Source: an uncultured Opitutia bacterium
GTDB lineage: Bacteria > Verrucomicrobiota > Verrucomicrobiia > Opitutales > UBA953
DNA: 41,229 nucleotides
Reading direction: 5' to 3'
NCBI GenBank assembly: GCA_903889525.1
Contig: CAISXT010000055.1
Location: 1-41,229 of the forward strand
Numbering within the stretch: position 1 is the stretch's first letter; every line of letters begins with the position of its first letter. This document shows positions 24,161-31,665 of this stretch, piece after piece. The notes under the pieces were generated by a model. The model was not told the DNA's origin. It saw only the letters and a program-made list of their open reading frames with translations, and ran no database searches. Made by a program: the position numbers and the translations under genes.

Positions 24161-25966
24161 GTGTTCCGAGGCCGCTACAAGCTTTACCTGCCCTATCTAA
24201 AGGGAAGCCGCACGTTGCTGACTTTTTCTCTACTGGCCGCCGCCGTCTTTGCGGCGGCCAATGCCCTTGGCTTGCCGTTTCTTGTGGGCAAGGTTCTCCC
24301 GGCCGTTTTCGGCGATGAGGTAACCCGCGCCGCGCCTCTCCTGACGTGGCCGAAATGGCTGGGCGGTCAGCCGGCGTTCACTCTGCCCAAGGGGTATGAG
24401 ATGGCCTTCGCGGTGGGCTTCCTGCCCGTCGTGATGCTGATCCGCGGCGTCGGGGAGTTTTTCTCAACTTACCTCCTTAATCTCGCAGGCTTGCGCGTCA
24501 TTGAGGCCGTGAGGCGTGATGTCTTCGCCAAACTTCAGCAGTTACACCTCGGTTTCTTCGGCAAAATGTCGATCGGCGATTTGCTCGCCCGCCTTATTGC
24601 TGACGCTAATTCGGTACGGCTGGTATTGGTAGACGTCTCGAATGACTTAATCGTCCAGCCCCTGACGATGGTCTTCTCCTTGGGCTACGTGGTCTTGATT
24701 TGTTTCTCTCACGAGAAGGGATACTGGTTCCTGCTCTGCCTGATGGTCGTGCCGATTGCGGTGCTGCTTGTTCGGGGTGTCGGTTTGCGGATCCAACAAC
24801 GTACCCGACAAGGGATGGAGTCGGCTTCCGATTTGAATAGTATCGCGGTTGAAAACCTTCAGTCGGCTCGCGAGGTGCGGGCCTATGGATTACAGGATCG
24901 CGAGTCCCAGCGCTTCAATCAGGCCAGTCAGGAAGGGTTGCGGATTCAGGGTAAGCTCATCCGCTACGAAAAGGCGCTTTCTCCCTTGGTTGAAATCACC
25001 GCTGGCTTGGGAATCTCCGCGGCTATCGCGGTCGGGGCGATGAATGGATTCACGCTCAACGAACTTATCTCGCTGATTGTCGCGTTCTACTTTGCGTATG
25101 GTCCGATCAAGCGACTCGGCGGCGTGAGCAGCCGACTGAACATGGCTGCCCCGGGCCTCGTCCGCTTGGAGGAAATTATCCTCGCACCCGTCGAAGTTGC
25201 GGACGCTTCTGACGCCCGTCCGCTGGCTCGTGTCCGCGGAGAACTGGCAATGAAGGACGTCACTTTTCATTATGGGGCCGAACCGGTATTGGCTGATATC
25301 ACGTTAAAGATTCCCGCTGGTCAGTCGGTGGCACTCGTGGGCCCCAGCGGCGCCGGTAAAAGCACCTTCGTTAATCTTGTGCCCCGGTTTTTCGATCCCC
25401 AGCGGGGCTCAATTTTGATCGACGGGCACGATGTCCGGAGCGTGCGGCAGACAGACCTCCGCGCCAATATCGCCCTAGTTTCCCAGGAGCCCGTGCTTTT
25501 CAACGAATCAATCCTCGAGAATATCCGCCTTGGTAGGCCAACGGCCATGGACGCCGAGGTCCGCGAGGCCGCTCGCCTGGCCGGTGCGTTGGAATTCATC
25601 GACGCGCAGCCCGAGGGCTTCCTGACCAAGGTGGGCGAGCGCGGCGGTCGTCTTTCCGGTGGCCAACGCCAGCGCATCTCCATTGCCCGCGCTTTCCTGA
25701 AGAATGCGCCGGTTCTCATTTTGGATGAAGCGACTTCCGCCCTAGATACAGATACGGAGCGCAGTATCCAGCAGTCGCTGGCGCTGCTGATGAAGGGGCG
25801 GACCACCCTCATTGTCGCTCACCGTTTTAGCACCATCCGCGATGTTGATCGGGTGTTGGTGTTTGATGGAGGCCGCATCGTCGCGGACGGTTCGCGGGAA
25901 GAGCTTTATAAGTCCTCAGAGCTTTTCCGGCGACTTTGGGATAATCAGTCCAAGAACTTAGGCTGA
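24161..25966 (+). CDS. MsbA-like lipid-flippase-type ABC exporter
   Basis: A 601-residue half-transporter: an N-terminal membrane domain with about six helices (~20-330), followed by an ATPase domain. The latter has Walker A ALVGPSGAGKST (Gly394-Thr402), Q-loop VSQEPVLFNES, ABC signature RLSGGQRQRISIARA (near 498) and Walker B VLILDEATSALD (Asp522, Glu523), and a HRFSTI H-loop. The sequence and the neighbouring GT9 glycosyltransferase suggest export of lipid A-core, but drug exporters have the same layout. The GTG start at 24161 is used; its G closes a CGCCAC / GTGGCG hairpin. The stop overlaps the next ATG by 1 nt (TGATG). Confidence 0.85.
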   Translation: MFRGRYKLYLPYLKGSRTLLTFSLLAAAVFAAANALGLPFLVGKVLPAVFGDEVTRAAPLLTWPKWLGGQPAFTLPKGYEMAFAVGFLPVVMLIRGVGEFFSTYLLNLAGLRVIEAVRRDVFAKLQQLHLGFFGKMSIGDLLARLIADANSVRLVLVDVSNDLIVQPLTMVFSLGYVVLICFSHEKGYWFLLCLMVVPIAVLLVRGVGLRIQQRTRQGMESASDLNSIAVENLQSAREVRAYGLQDRESQRFNQASQEGLRIQGKLIRYEKALSPLVEITAGLGISAAIAVGAMNGFTLNELISLIVAFYFAYGPIKRLGGVSSRLNMAAPGLVRLEEIILAPVEVADASDARPLARVRGELAMKDVTFHYGAEPVLADITLKIPAGQSVALVGPSGAGKSTFVNLVPRFFDPQRGSILIDGHDVRSVRQTDLRANIALVSQEPVLFNESILENIRLGRPTAMDAEVREAARLAGALEFIDAQPEGFLTKVGERGGRLSGGQRQRISIARAFLKNAPVLILDEATSALDTDTERSIQQSLALLMKGRTTLIVAHRFSTIRDVDRVLVFDGGRIVADGSREELYKSSELFRRLWDNQSKNLG

Positions 25967-26964
25967 TGCGATTGCTGGTCGTCAAGTTCTCCGGACTGCG
26001 CGGCGCGTTGGCCGCGACGGCGGGTTTGCGTTCAGTCCGCGAACGCCATCCCAGTGCCCATGTGACTTTTGTAACTTTACCGGGCTCGGAGCCGGCGTTG
26101 GAAGGTTGCCCGGCGATTATCGATGTGGTGGGCGCTGATCCGCAGGCGGGGACATTTTCACTGCTGGCTCATTTGCGCCGTCAGCGCTTTGACGCGGCGG
26201 TAGCCCTCGGCACGCATCCGGCTGCGGTCCGCCTGGTGGCGCTGAGCGGAGCCAAGCTTCGTGTGTGTGCCGGCCAGCCTGCTTGGTGGCTCCGTCCGTT
26301 CATACATCGCCAGATCGTCGGCTCCATTGTCGATCCCCACGAAGTCGCCCGGGATCATGAGGTGTTGGCCCGAGCTCTTAGCTTCCATGCCGAAACACCG
26401 GCTATGTGGTTTGCGCCGTCGCGCATGCAGGAGCACGGATTGCTGGTAGAGGAGGGTCGCTATGCCGTCATTCACCCCGGGTCGCGCCGTCCGGAGCGTA
26501 TTTTGGAAATCGATAAGTGGGCCGCCGTGGCCCGGACATTATTGGCCAGCCGAGCGGTTGAGCGCATCGTCGTCTCAGCCGGACCGACCGGCGAGGAGCG
26601 CATCATGGCTGAGGCTATCTGTGGCTTAATCGGTCCAGCGGCGATGTCGACCCGCGGGCGCCTCCGCTTTTCCCAGCTTGCTAGGCTGATTAAAGAATCC
26701 CGGCTATTCCTCGGCGCGGACTCCTCGGTGCTCCAGCTCGCGGCCGCGGCCGGAGCGCCCATCGTGGGGGTGTTCGGGCCGTCGGACTATGCGCGTGCCC
26801 GCCCCTGGGGGGGCGTGCACCGCGTGGTGCGTGTGGATACCTCGCGGTATGAAGGCGAGCCGCAGGCGGATTACCTTGCCCGGATGGATCGAGCCTTAGC
26901 TCGCATTACGGCGCTCCAAGTCGAGCAGGCGGCCGAGGAAGTTCTGCGAATTACCGCACCCTGA
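25966..26964 (+). CDS. glycosyltransferase family 9 (heptosyltransferase-like)
   Basis: A 332-residue GT-B enzyme. It begins MRLLVVKFSGLRGALAATAGLRSVRERHPSAHVTFVTLPG, the usual start of GT9 LPS heptosyltransferases. It then has AVIHPGSRRPERILEIDKWAAVA and, for nucleotide-sugar binding, FLGADSSVLQLAAAAGAPIVGVFGPSDYARARPWG. GT9 enzymes add heptose to the LPS inner core. The translational overlap with an MsbA-like exporter implies a joint role in LPS assembly. Sugar donor not knowable from the sequence. Confidence 0.88.
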   Translation: MRLLVVKFSGLRGALAATAGLRSVRERHPSAHVTFVTLPGSEPALEGCPAIIDVVGADPQAGTFSLLAHLRRQRFDAAVALGTHPAAVRLVALSGAKLRVCAGQPAWWLRPFIHRQIVGSIVDPHEVARDHEVLARALSFHAETPAMWFAPSRMQEHGLLVEEGRYAVIHPGSRRPERILEIDKWAAVARTLLASRAVERIVVSAGPTGEERIMAEAICGLIGPAAMSTRGRLRFSQLARLIKESRLFLGADSSVLQLAAAAGAPIVGVFGPSDYARARPWGGVHRVVRVDTSRYEGEPQADYLARMDRALARITALQVEQAAEEVLRITAP

Positions 26965-26974
26965 TGGCTGCCGC

Positions 26975-27002
26975 TTGACCTTCGCCTCTTCGCCGCGAAA
27001 TT
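26975..27002 (+). promoter_or_regulatory. candidate promoter for FAD oxidoreductase, possibly leaderless GTG start
   Basis: TTGACC (26975-26980), a 16-nt spacer, GAAATT (26997-27002), 6 nt, then the GTG at 27009. The -35 starts 34 nt before the start codon. The -10 match is weak. Confidence 0.25.
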
Positions 27003-27008
27003 AGCCCT

Positions 27009-28430
27009 GTGTCCGCCCCTGCTTCTCATTACGACGCCGTGATCATCGGTGCCGGCATGTCTGGATTGGCGGCGGCGGTACGCCTAGGGATGTTCGGGAG
27101 AAAAGTCCTCGTGCTGGAGCGGCATAATGCCGCCGGCGGCTTGAACTCATTCTATGCCCGGGGCCAGCGTAAGTATGATGTCGGCCTGCATGCCTTGACC
27201 AATTGGGTGCCCGAAGGCGTCAAAGGGGCGCCGTTGGTGAAGTTGATGCGCCAATTACGCATCCGCCGAGAAGAACTCGATCTCTGCCCGCAGTTGGGTT
27301 CGCGGGTGACGATGGCGGGGAAGAATTTACGGCTGAACAATAACTTTGACGACCTGCTGGCGGATGTCGCAAAGGAATTTCCGAAGTCGATCGACCGTTT
27401 TCGCGAGCTCGATGCTTGGATTGCGTCGCTCGATGAGGCTGCGCTAGAGGCCCATGGTGGTTCGGCTCGGGCCTTGCTCGAGGAGCGCCTCGGGGACCCG
27501 TTACTCCGGGATATGTTGCTTCTGCCGACGTGCTTCTACGGCAGTGCCCTGGAGGATGACATCGAAGTTTCCCAATTCGCCGTCATGTGGCGGTCGCTCT
27601 TTCGGGAGGGTTTCGCCCGTCCGTTCATCGGGGTACGCCAGGTCATCCGCCTCTTGCTCGACCGATGCCGCGAGCACGGGGTCGAGCGCCGGATGAAGTG
27701 CGGCGTCAAACGCATGGAGGTGCGCGCCGGCCGGGTGGCCGCGTTGCAACTCGATGATGGTACCGAAATTACCGCCACGGCGGTTTATTCATCGGCGGGA
27801 GCGGTTGAGACGCTGCGCCTGCGTTCCGATGTGGAGCCTGTTGCCGGGGCTGCGGCCATCGGTCGCCTCGGTTATGCCGAGACCATCGCCACTTATGAGC
27901 CCGCGGCTTTCGCTGGTTTTGGATGGAAGGACACCATTGTCTTTTTCTGCGACGCGGAGCGTTTCAGCTATCGCTCGCCGAAGGAGCTGGTCGATCCCGC
28001 CTCTGGGGTCATCTGCATTCCGAATAACTATCAATACGGAGAGGGCAGGGTGCTCGATGAGGGATGGTTGCGGGTGACGGCGCTAGCCAACCATGACGCC
28101 TGGTGTGCCTTGCCTGAAGCTGATTATCAGGCGCGTAAGCAGGAGTGGTGTGGGCAGCTTAACCGGGTAGCCCGGCGCCATCTGCCCGTGGTCACGGACG
28201 CGACGCATGACGCCGCCCTGACTTCGACCGACGTATTCACTCCGCGGACCGTGCGTAAGTTCACCGGGCATCTGAACGGTGCGATTTACGGATCGACAAC
28301 GAAGCGGCGCGATGGGCGGACCGACCTCGACAACCTCTTCTTGATTGGGACCGACCAGGGGTTCCTGGGGGTCACCGGGGCAATGTTATCTGGCATTTCC
28401 ATGGCCAACCTGCACGGTCTGAAGGCGTAA
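27009..28430 (+). CDS. FAD-dependent oxidoreductase (phytoene desaturase/retinol saturase-like)
   Basis: A 473-residue flavoprotein with the dinucleotide-binding motif YDAVIIGAGMSGLAAAVRL (Gly14, Gly16, Gly19), the conserved VLERHNAAGGLNSFYARGQRKYDVGLHAL of the CrtI/retinol-saturase branch, and a C-terminal FAD site DNLFLIGTDQGFLGVTGAMLSG. Relatives desaturate or isomerise carotenoids or reduce retinoids. No other carotenoid gene (crtB, crtE) is in the window, so the substrate is open. The GTG start at 27009 gives the usual N-terminus. It lies 44 bp after the GT9 gene and 9 bp before an MFS gene, which is probably co-transcribed. Confidence 0.78.
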   Translation: MSAPASHYDAVIIGAGMSGLAAAVRLGMFGRKVLVLERHNAAGGLNSFYARGQRKYDVGLHALTNWVPEGVKGAPLVKLMRQLRIRREELDLCPQLGSRVTMAGKNLRLNNNFDDLLADVAKEFPKSIDRFRELDAWIASLDEAALEAHGGSARALLEERLGDPLLRDMLLLPTCFYGSALEDDIEVSQFAVMWRSLFREGFARPFIGVRQVIRLLLDRCREHGVERRMKCGVKRMEVRAGRVAALQLDDGTEITATAVYSSAGAVETLRLRSDVEPVAGAAAIGRLGYAETIATYEPAAFAGFGWKDTIVFFCDAERFSYRSPKELVDPASGVICIPNNYQYGEGRVLDEGWLRVTALANHDAWCALPEADYQARKQEWCGQLNRVARRHLPVVTDATHDAALTSTDVFTPRTVRKFTGHLNGAIYGSTTKRRDGRTDLDNLFLIGTDQGFLGVTGAMLSGISMANLHGLKA

Positions 28431-28439
28431 CCCCTACCC

Positions 28440-29777
28440 ATGCGCGAACCTGATTTCTCCGCCGCGCCCAGACCCCTCTGGCGCGACCTCGCCCAGCCCG
28501 CCGTGATTGTCGGCGCCCTCGGTTACTTCGTCGATATCTACGACCTCACGCTGTTCATGACGATCCGTAAGGACAGCCTGACGAGCCTCGGCCTCGGGCA
28601 CCTCATCAGCGGGGCCGCTTGGTATCAGGATCTGCTGTCGTGGCAGATGATGGGCATGCTCATCGGTGGAATTCTTTTCGGTATCCTGGGTGACCGCATG
28701 GGCCGACTGACCACGCTGTTCGGATCAATTCTTCTCTACTCGGTCGCGAACATCGCTAACGGATTTGTGAACAGCTTCGAGGCTTATGCGACTTGGCGCT
28801 TCATCGCTGGGCTTGGCCTTGCGGGAGAGCTGGGCGGCTGTATCGCACTCGTTTCCGAGACGCTCTCCAAGGAACGACGCGGCTATGGTACCGCGCTGGT
28901 CGCGACCGTCGGCGTTTTCGGTGCCGTCGTCGCCGGCTACATGGCTGATCAAGTGGGCGATATCGGTCGGGTAGTCGGTGGAGTCTTCGGTGCGCCCATC
29001 GAAGGGTGGCGGATGAGTTATTTTATCGGCGGTGGACTTGGTCTGATGTTGCTCGCGCTACGCGTCGGCGTCCGTGAGTCGGGCATGTATCATCAGGCCA
29101 AGGAGCATGCGGAGGTCGGTTCCGTGGCCCGTGGTAATTTCTTTGCTTTGTTTTCAAGCGGTGAGCGCTTCCTGCGCTATGCGCGCTGTATCCTCATCGG
29201 CCTGCCGACGTGGTATATGATTGGCATTCTCGTGCAGCGTGCCTCGACGGTCTTCGCGCCCGCTGCCGGGGTCGTGGGCGAGCCCATCAAGGATAACTGG
29301 TCCGTCGCGGCTTTTTATCTAGGGCTTACCTTTGGCGACCTGGCTAGTGGCGTTTGCAGTCAGATGTTGCGCTCGCGCAAGAAGGTCGTCTGCGGCTTCC
29401 TTCTCTTCAGCCTGGCCTGCGTCGGCGTGTATCTCTTCGGAACCTCCGGTTGGACTTCGACTTCTTACTACCGCTTGATTTTCCTCATGGGCTTCGGGAT
29501 GGGTTACTGGGCTCTTTTTGTGACCATCGCGGCGGAACAGTTTGGCACCAATCTCCGTGCCACCGTGGCTACGACGGTGCCTAATTTCGCGCGTGGATCA
29601 TTGGTGCCGCTAACGTTCCTTTTCACTTTACTGGCGATGCCCTTAAATCAGGCACGGGTTGCGCCGTCGATTGCCGGGGCGATTCTCGGCGTGATCTGCT
29701 TTGGAGCCGCGTTCCTCGCCCTTTGGACGATGGAAGAGACCTTCGGCAAGGACCTGGACTACCAGGAGAAGCAGTAA
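28440..29777 (+). CDS. MFS transporter
   Basis: A 445-residue protein with about twelve membrane helices. Family signatures are LFGILGDRMGRLTTLFGSIL (the MFS G-x-x-x-D-R-x-G-R motif between helices 2 and 3) and the second-half counterpart around LRSRKKVVCGFLLFSL. RFIAGLGLAGELGGCIALVSETLSKERRGYGT is typical of the sugar porter/metabolite:H+ symporter branch. The substrate is unknown. It begins 9 bp after the FAD enzyme gene; its stop lies 3 nt from the convergent FGE-like gene with no terminator between. Confidence 0.88.
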   Translation: MREPDFSAAPRPLWRDLAQPAVIVGALGYFVDIYDLTLFMTIRKDSLTSLGLGHLISGAAWYQDLLSWQMMGMLIGGILFGILGDRMGRLTTLFGSILLYSVANIANGFVNSFEAYATWRFIAGLGLAGELGGCIALVSETLSKERRGYGTALVATVGVFGAVVAGYMADQVGDIGRVVGGVFGAPIEGWRMSYFIGGGLGLMLLALRVGVRESGMYHQAKEHAEVGSVARGNFFALFSSGERFLRYARCILIGLPTWYMIGILVQRASTVFAPAAGVVGEPIKDNWSVAAFYLGLTFGDLASGVCSQMLRSRKKVVCGFLLFSLACVGVYLFGTSGWTSTSYYRLIFLMGFGMGYWALFVTIAAEQFGTNLRATVATTVPNFARGSLVPLTFLFTLLAMPLNQARVAPSIAGAILGVICFGAAFLALWTMEETFGKDLDYQEKQ

Positions 29778-29780
29778 GCC

Positions 29781-30863
29781 TTACTTGTTGGCCGGCGTTG
29801 CCTCGTCGCGCACGCAGCGGAAGCCGGCGTGGTTCGTCGAGGTCAGCGTATCCAGGCCTTGGCGGGCGGTGGCGCGGTAGCGTAAGCAGTAGCCTTCGTC
29901 GCAGAGCCATGAGCCGCCGCGGATGACGTGTTGCCCGTAGCCCGTGCCTTCAGGGTCATGGCCGATGGCGGGGCCGGACGGGGCGTCTTTCGGGGAGACT
30001 CGGTAATAGGTGGGCTGATACCAGTCTTCGCACATCTCCCAGACGTTACCGGCCATATCATAGAGTCCGTAGCCATTGGCTGGAAAAGATTTTACGGGAG
30101 CGATGCCAGCGAAGCCATCCTCGGCGGTATCGCGTTCGGGGAACTTACCCTGCCAGTGATTGCACATGACCTTGCCGCCGGGACGTTCTTCGTCGCCCCA
30201 AACGTAGGCTTTATTTTTTAGGCCGCCGCGGGCGGCGTATTCCCATTCGGCTTCGGTCGGGAGGCGCTTGCCCGCCCATTTGGCAAAGGCCTGCGCATCC
30301 TTGTAGGTGAGGCAAATCACGGGGTGATTCATCCGCTCTTTAATGTCGGAGCCAAGGCCCTCGGGGTGGCGCCAGCTGGCACCCGCGGTAAATTTCCACC
30401 AGGGTAGATTGCCGACTCCGCATTGGAAGGGATTCACGCCAGCGACTTTCTTGAACAAGAGCGAGCCGCCCTTGAGGTATTCGGGCGGGGCGTTGGGGAA
30501 GTCGCGCGCACTAAGGTCCTTTTCGGCATCGGTGACGAAGCCGGTGGCATCTGTGAAGGCGGCGAATTGCGCATTGGTAACCTCCGTGACATCCATCCAG
30601 AAGCCTTTGAGGTGCACGGAGTGCCCGGGGGCTTCTTCGGCATGTTTTTCATCAGCCTTATCCGTGCCCATGCTGAACTCGCCGGCGGGTATGCGCACCA
30701 TTAGGGCGAGTCGCGGGTCGAGGCCAGCTCGGCTGACCTCCGCGTCGCGATGGGTCTTCCAAGCGAAGGCCGCAAACGGCGCGACGATGAGGATCGTCGC
30801 GAGGGTGATAATCCATCGCCGGGCGAGCTGGCTGGCTGACTGGCCTTCGCGGGGTGCGGTCAT
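29781..30863 (-). CDS. formylglycine-generating enzyme (SUMF1)-type protein, membrane-anchored
   Basis: A 360-residue protein. The ATG at 30863 (MTAPREGQSASQLA) is preferred over an upstream in-frame start that would run into pyrE. One N-terminal membrane segment (~20-40, RWIITLATILIVAPFAAF) precedes the FGE-sulfatase fold: VRIPAGEFSMGTDK, FWMDVTEVTNAQFAAFT, RLPTEAEWEYAARGG, YDMAGNVWEMCEDWY, GGSWLCDEGYCLRYRATARQG and HAGFRCVRDE. Both cysteines of the active-site pair of aerobic FGE are kept at Cys321 and Cys326, spaced C-x4-C as in human SUMF1 (Cys336/Cys341). Many FGE-fold proteins lack them, so sulfatase activation is a fair inference. No sulfatase gene is in the window; the domain would face the periplasm. 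Confidence 0.82.
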   Translation of the reverse strand: MTAPREGQSASQLARRWIITLATILIVAPFAAFAWKTHRDAEVSRAGLDPRLALMVRIPAGEFSMGTDKADEKHAEEAPGHSVHLKGFWMDVTEVTNAQFAAFTDATGFVTDAEKDLSARDFPNAPPEYLKGGSLLFKKVAGVNPFQCGVGNLPWWKFTAGASWRHPEGLGSDIKERMNHPVICLTYKDAQAFAKWAGKRLPTEAEWEYAARGGLKNKAYVWGDEERPGGKVMCNHWQGKFPERDTAEDGFAGIAPVKSFPANGYGLYDMAGNVWEMCEDWYQPTYYRVSPKDAPSGPAIGHDPEGTGYGQHVIRGGSWLCDEGYCLRYRATARQGLDTLTSTNHAGFRCVRDEATPANK

Positions 30864-30882
30864 GGGAGGCTTATTTCTAGGT

Positions 30883-30938
30883 GAAGGGCGACGGGGGTCG
30901 AACCTTTTGCATTCTTGGGCGGTATCGCCTCGCCCTTC
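30883..30938 (+). promoter_or_regulatory. inverted repeats in the pyrE leader, possible attenuator
   Basis: GAAGGGCGA (30883-30891) is complementary to TCGCCCTTC (30930-30938). GGGCG (30917-30921) can instead pair with CGCCC (30931-30935), so two stems exclude each other. A GTG-initiated 28-codon frame (30881-30967) ends 2 nt before the pyrE ATG. GCATTTTCCC follows the second arm. Function is inferred from structure only. Confidence 0.3.
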
Positions 30939-30969
30939 TGGGGCATTTTCCCTTATCGAAGCCTTGATC

Positions 30970-31539
30970 ATGAGCTCATCCCAAGAAGAAGTCCTCCAGA
31001 TTTTCCGTGATTCCAAGGCCCTGTTGACCGGCCATTTCGTCCTCCGCTCCGGCCTCCATAGCGGTCACTTCTTCCAGTGCGCCCAAGTCTGCCAGCACAT
31101 GGATAAGGTCACGCGTCTCATCGAGCTGCTTCGCCCCAAGCTACTCGCGCTTAACTGTGAGACGGTGCTCGCCCCGGCGATGGGTGGTTTGGTGGTCGGG
31201 CAGGAGGTCGCCCGGCAGCTCGGCGTCCGCTTCGTCTTTGTGGAAAAGGAAAACGACAAGCTGGTGCTGCGCCGTAATTTCACGTTCCGTCCCGGCGAGC
31301 GCGTGATCGTCGCCGAAGACGTCGTGACCCGGGGCGGTCGGGCCCAGGAGTGCCTAGACATTCTTAAGAACGCCGGAGCCACCGCCGTCGCCGTCGCCTC
31401 GCTTGTCGACCGGTCGGCCGGACAGACCAAGTTCAGCGTGCCTTTTGTGTCGTTGCTGGAACTAAATTTCCCGACTTATGCGGCCGACGCGGTGCCGCCC
31501 GAGCTGGCGAAGATTCCGGCGACCAAGCCTGGTTCCTGA
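30970..31539 (+). CDS. pyrE: orotate phosphoribosyltransferase
   Basis: A 189-residue enzyme converting orotate and PRPP to orotidine 5'-phosphate (pyrimidine synthesis). The PRPP-binding motif VIVAEDVVTRGGRAQE is clear, with FVLRSGLHSGHFFQCAQV near the start and VLAPAMGGLVVGQEVARQL in the middle, as in PyrE. The ATG at 30970 (MSSSQEEVLQIF) fits the family length; the frame stays open far upstream only by chance. The upstream hairpins suggest transcriptional control. It is upstream of yidC in the same direction, 126 bp apart. Confidence 0.95.
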   Translation: MSSSQEEVLQIFRDSKALLTGHFVLRSGLHSGHFFQCAQVCQHMDKVTRLIELLRPKLLALNCETVLAPAMGGLVVGQEVARQLGVRFVFVEKENDKLVLRRNFTFRPGERVIVAEDVVTRGGRAQECLDILKNAGATAVAVASLVDRSAGQTKFSVPFVSLLELNFPTYAADAVPPELAKIPATKPGS

Positions 31540-31665
31540 GGTCGGCGGGGGCAGTGTGCTCCTCTAGTCGTTATTTGAGCCTAAAAACCCCTTATTAAGG
31601 GTTCCTGCCTGCCTTGTGCCTTGCACACAGGCGAGCAGTTCCCTACGCCAAACCACTCACTTTCC

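Noticed and set aside
30343-30969. Upstream extension of the pyrE frame
   Set aside because: It runs antisense through the FGE-like gene; the added sequence is Arg/Ser/Pro-rich and unrelated to PyrE.
31594-31612. AACCCCTTATTAAGGGTT inverted repeat between pyrE and yidC as terminator
   Set aside because: One base is unpaired and no T tract follows on the plus strand; a T run exists only on the minus strand, where no gene ends.
31621-31665. TTG at 31621 as yidC start
   Set aside because: The extra 15 residues precede the canonical N-terminal helix; ATG 31666 fits the family.
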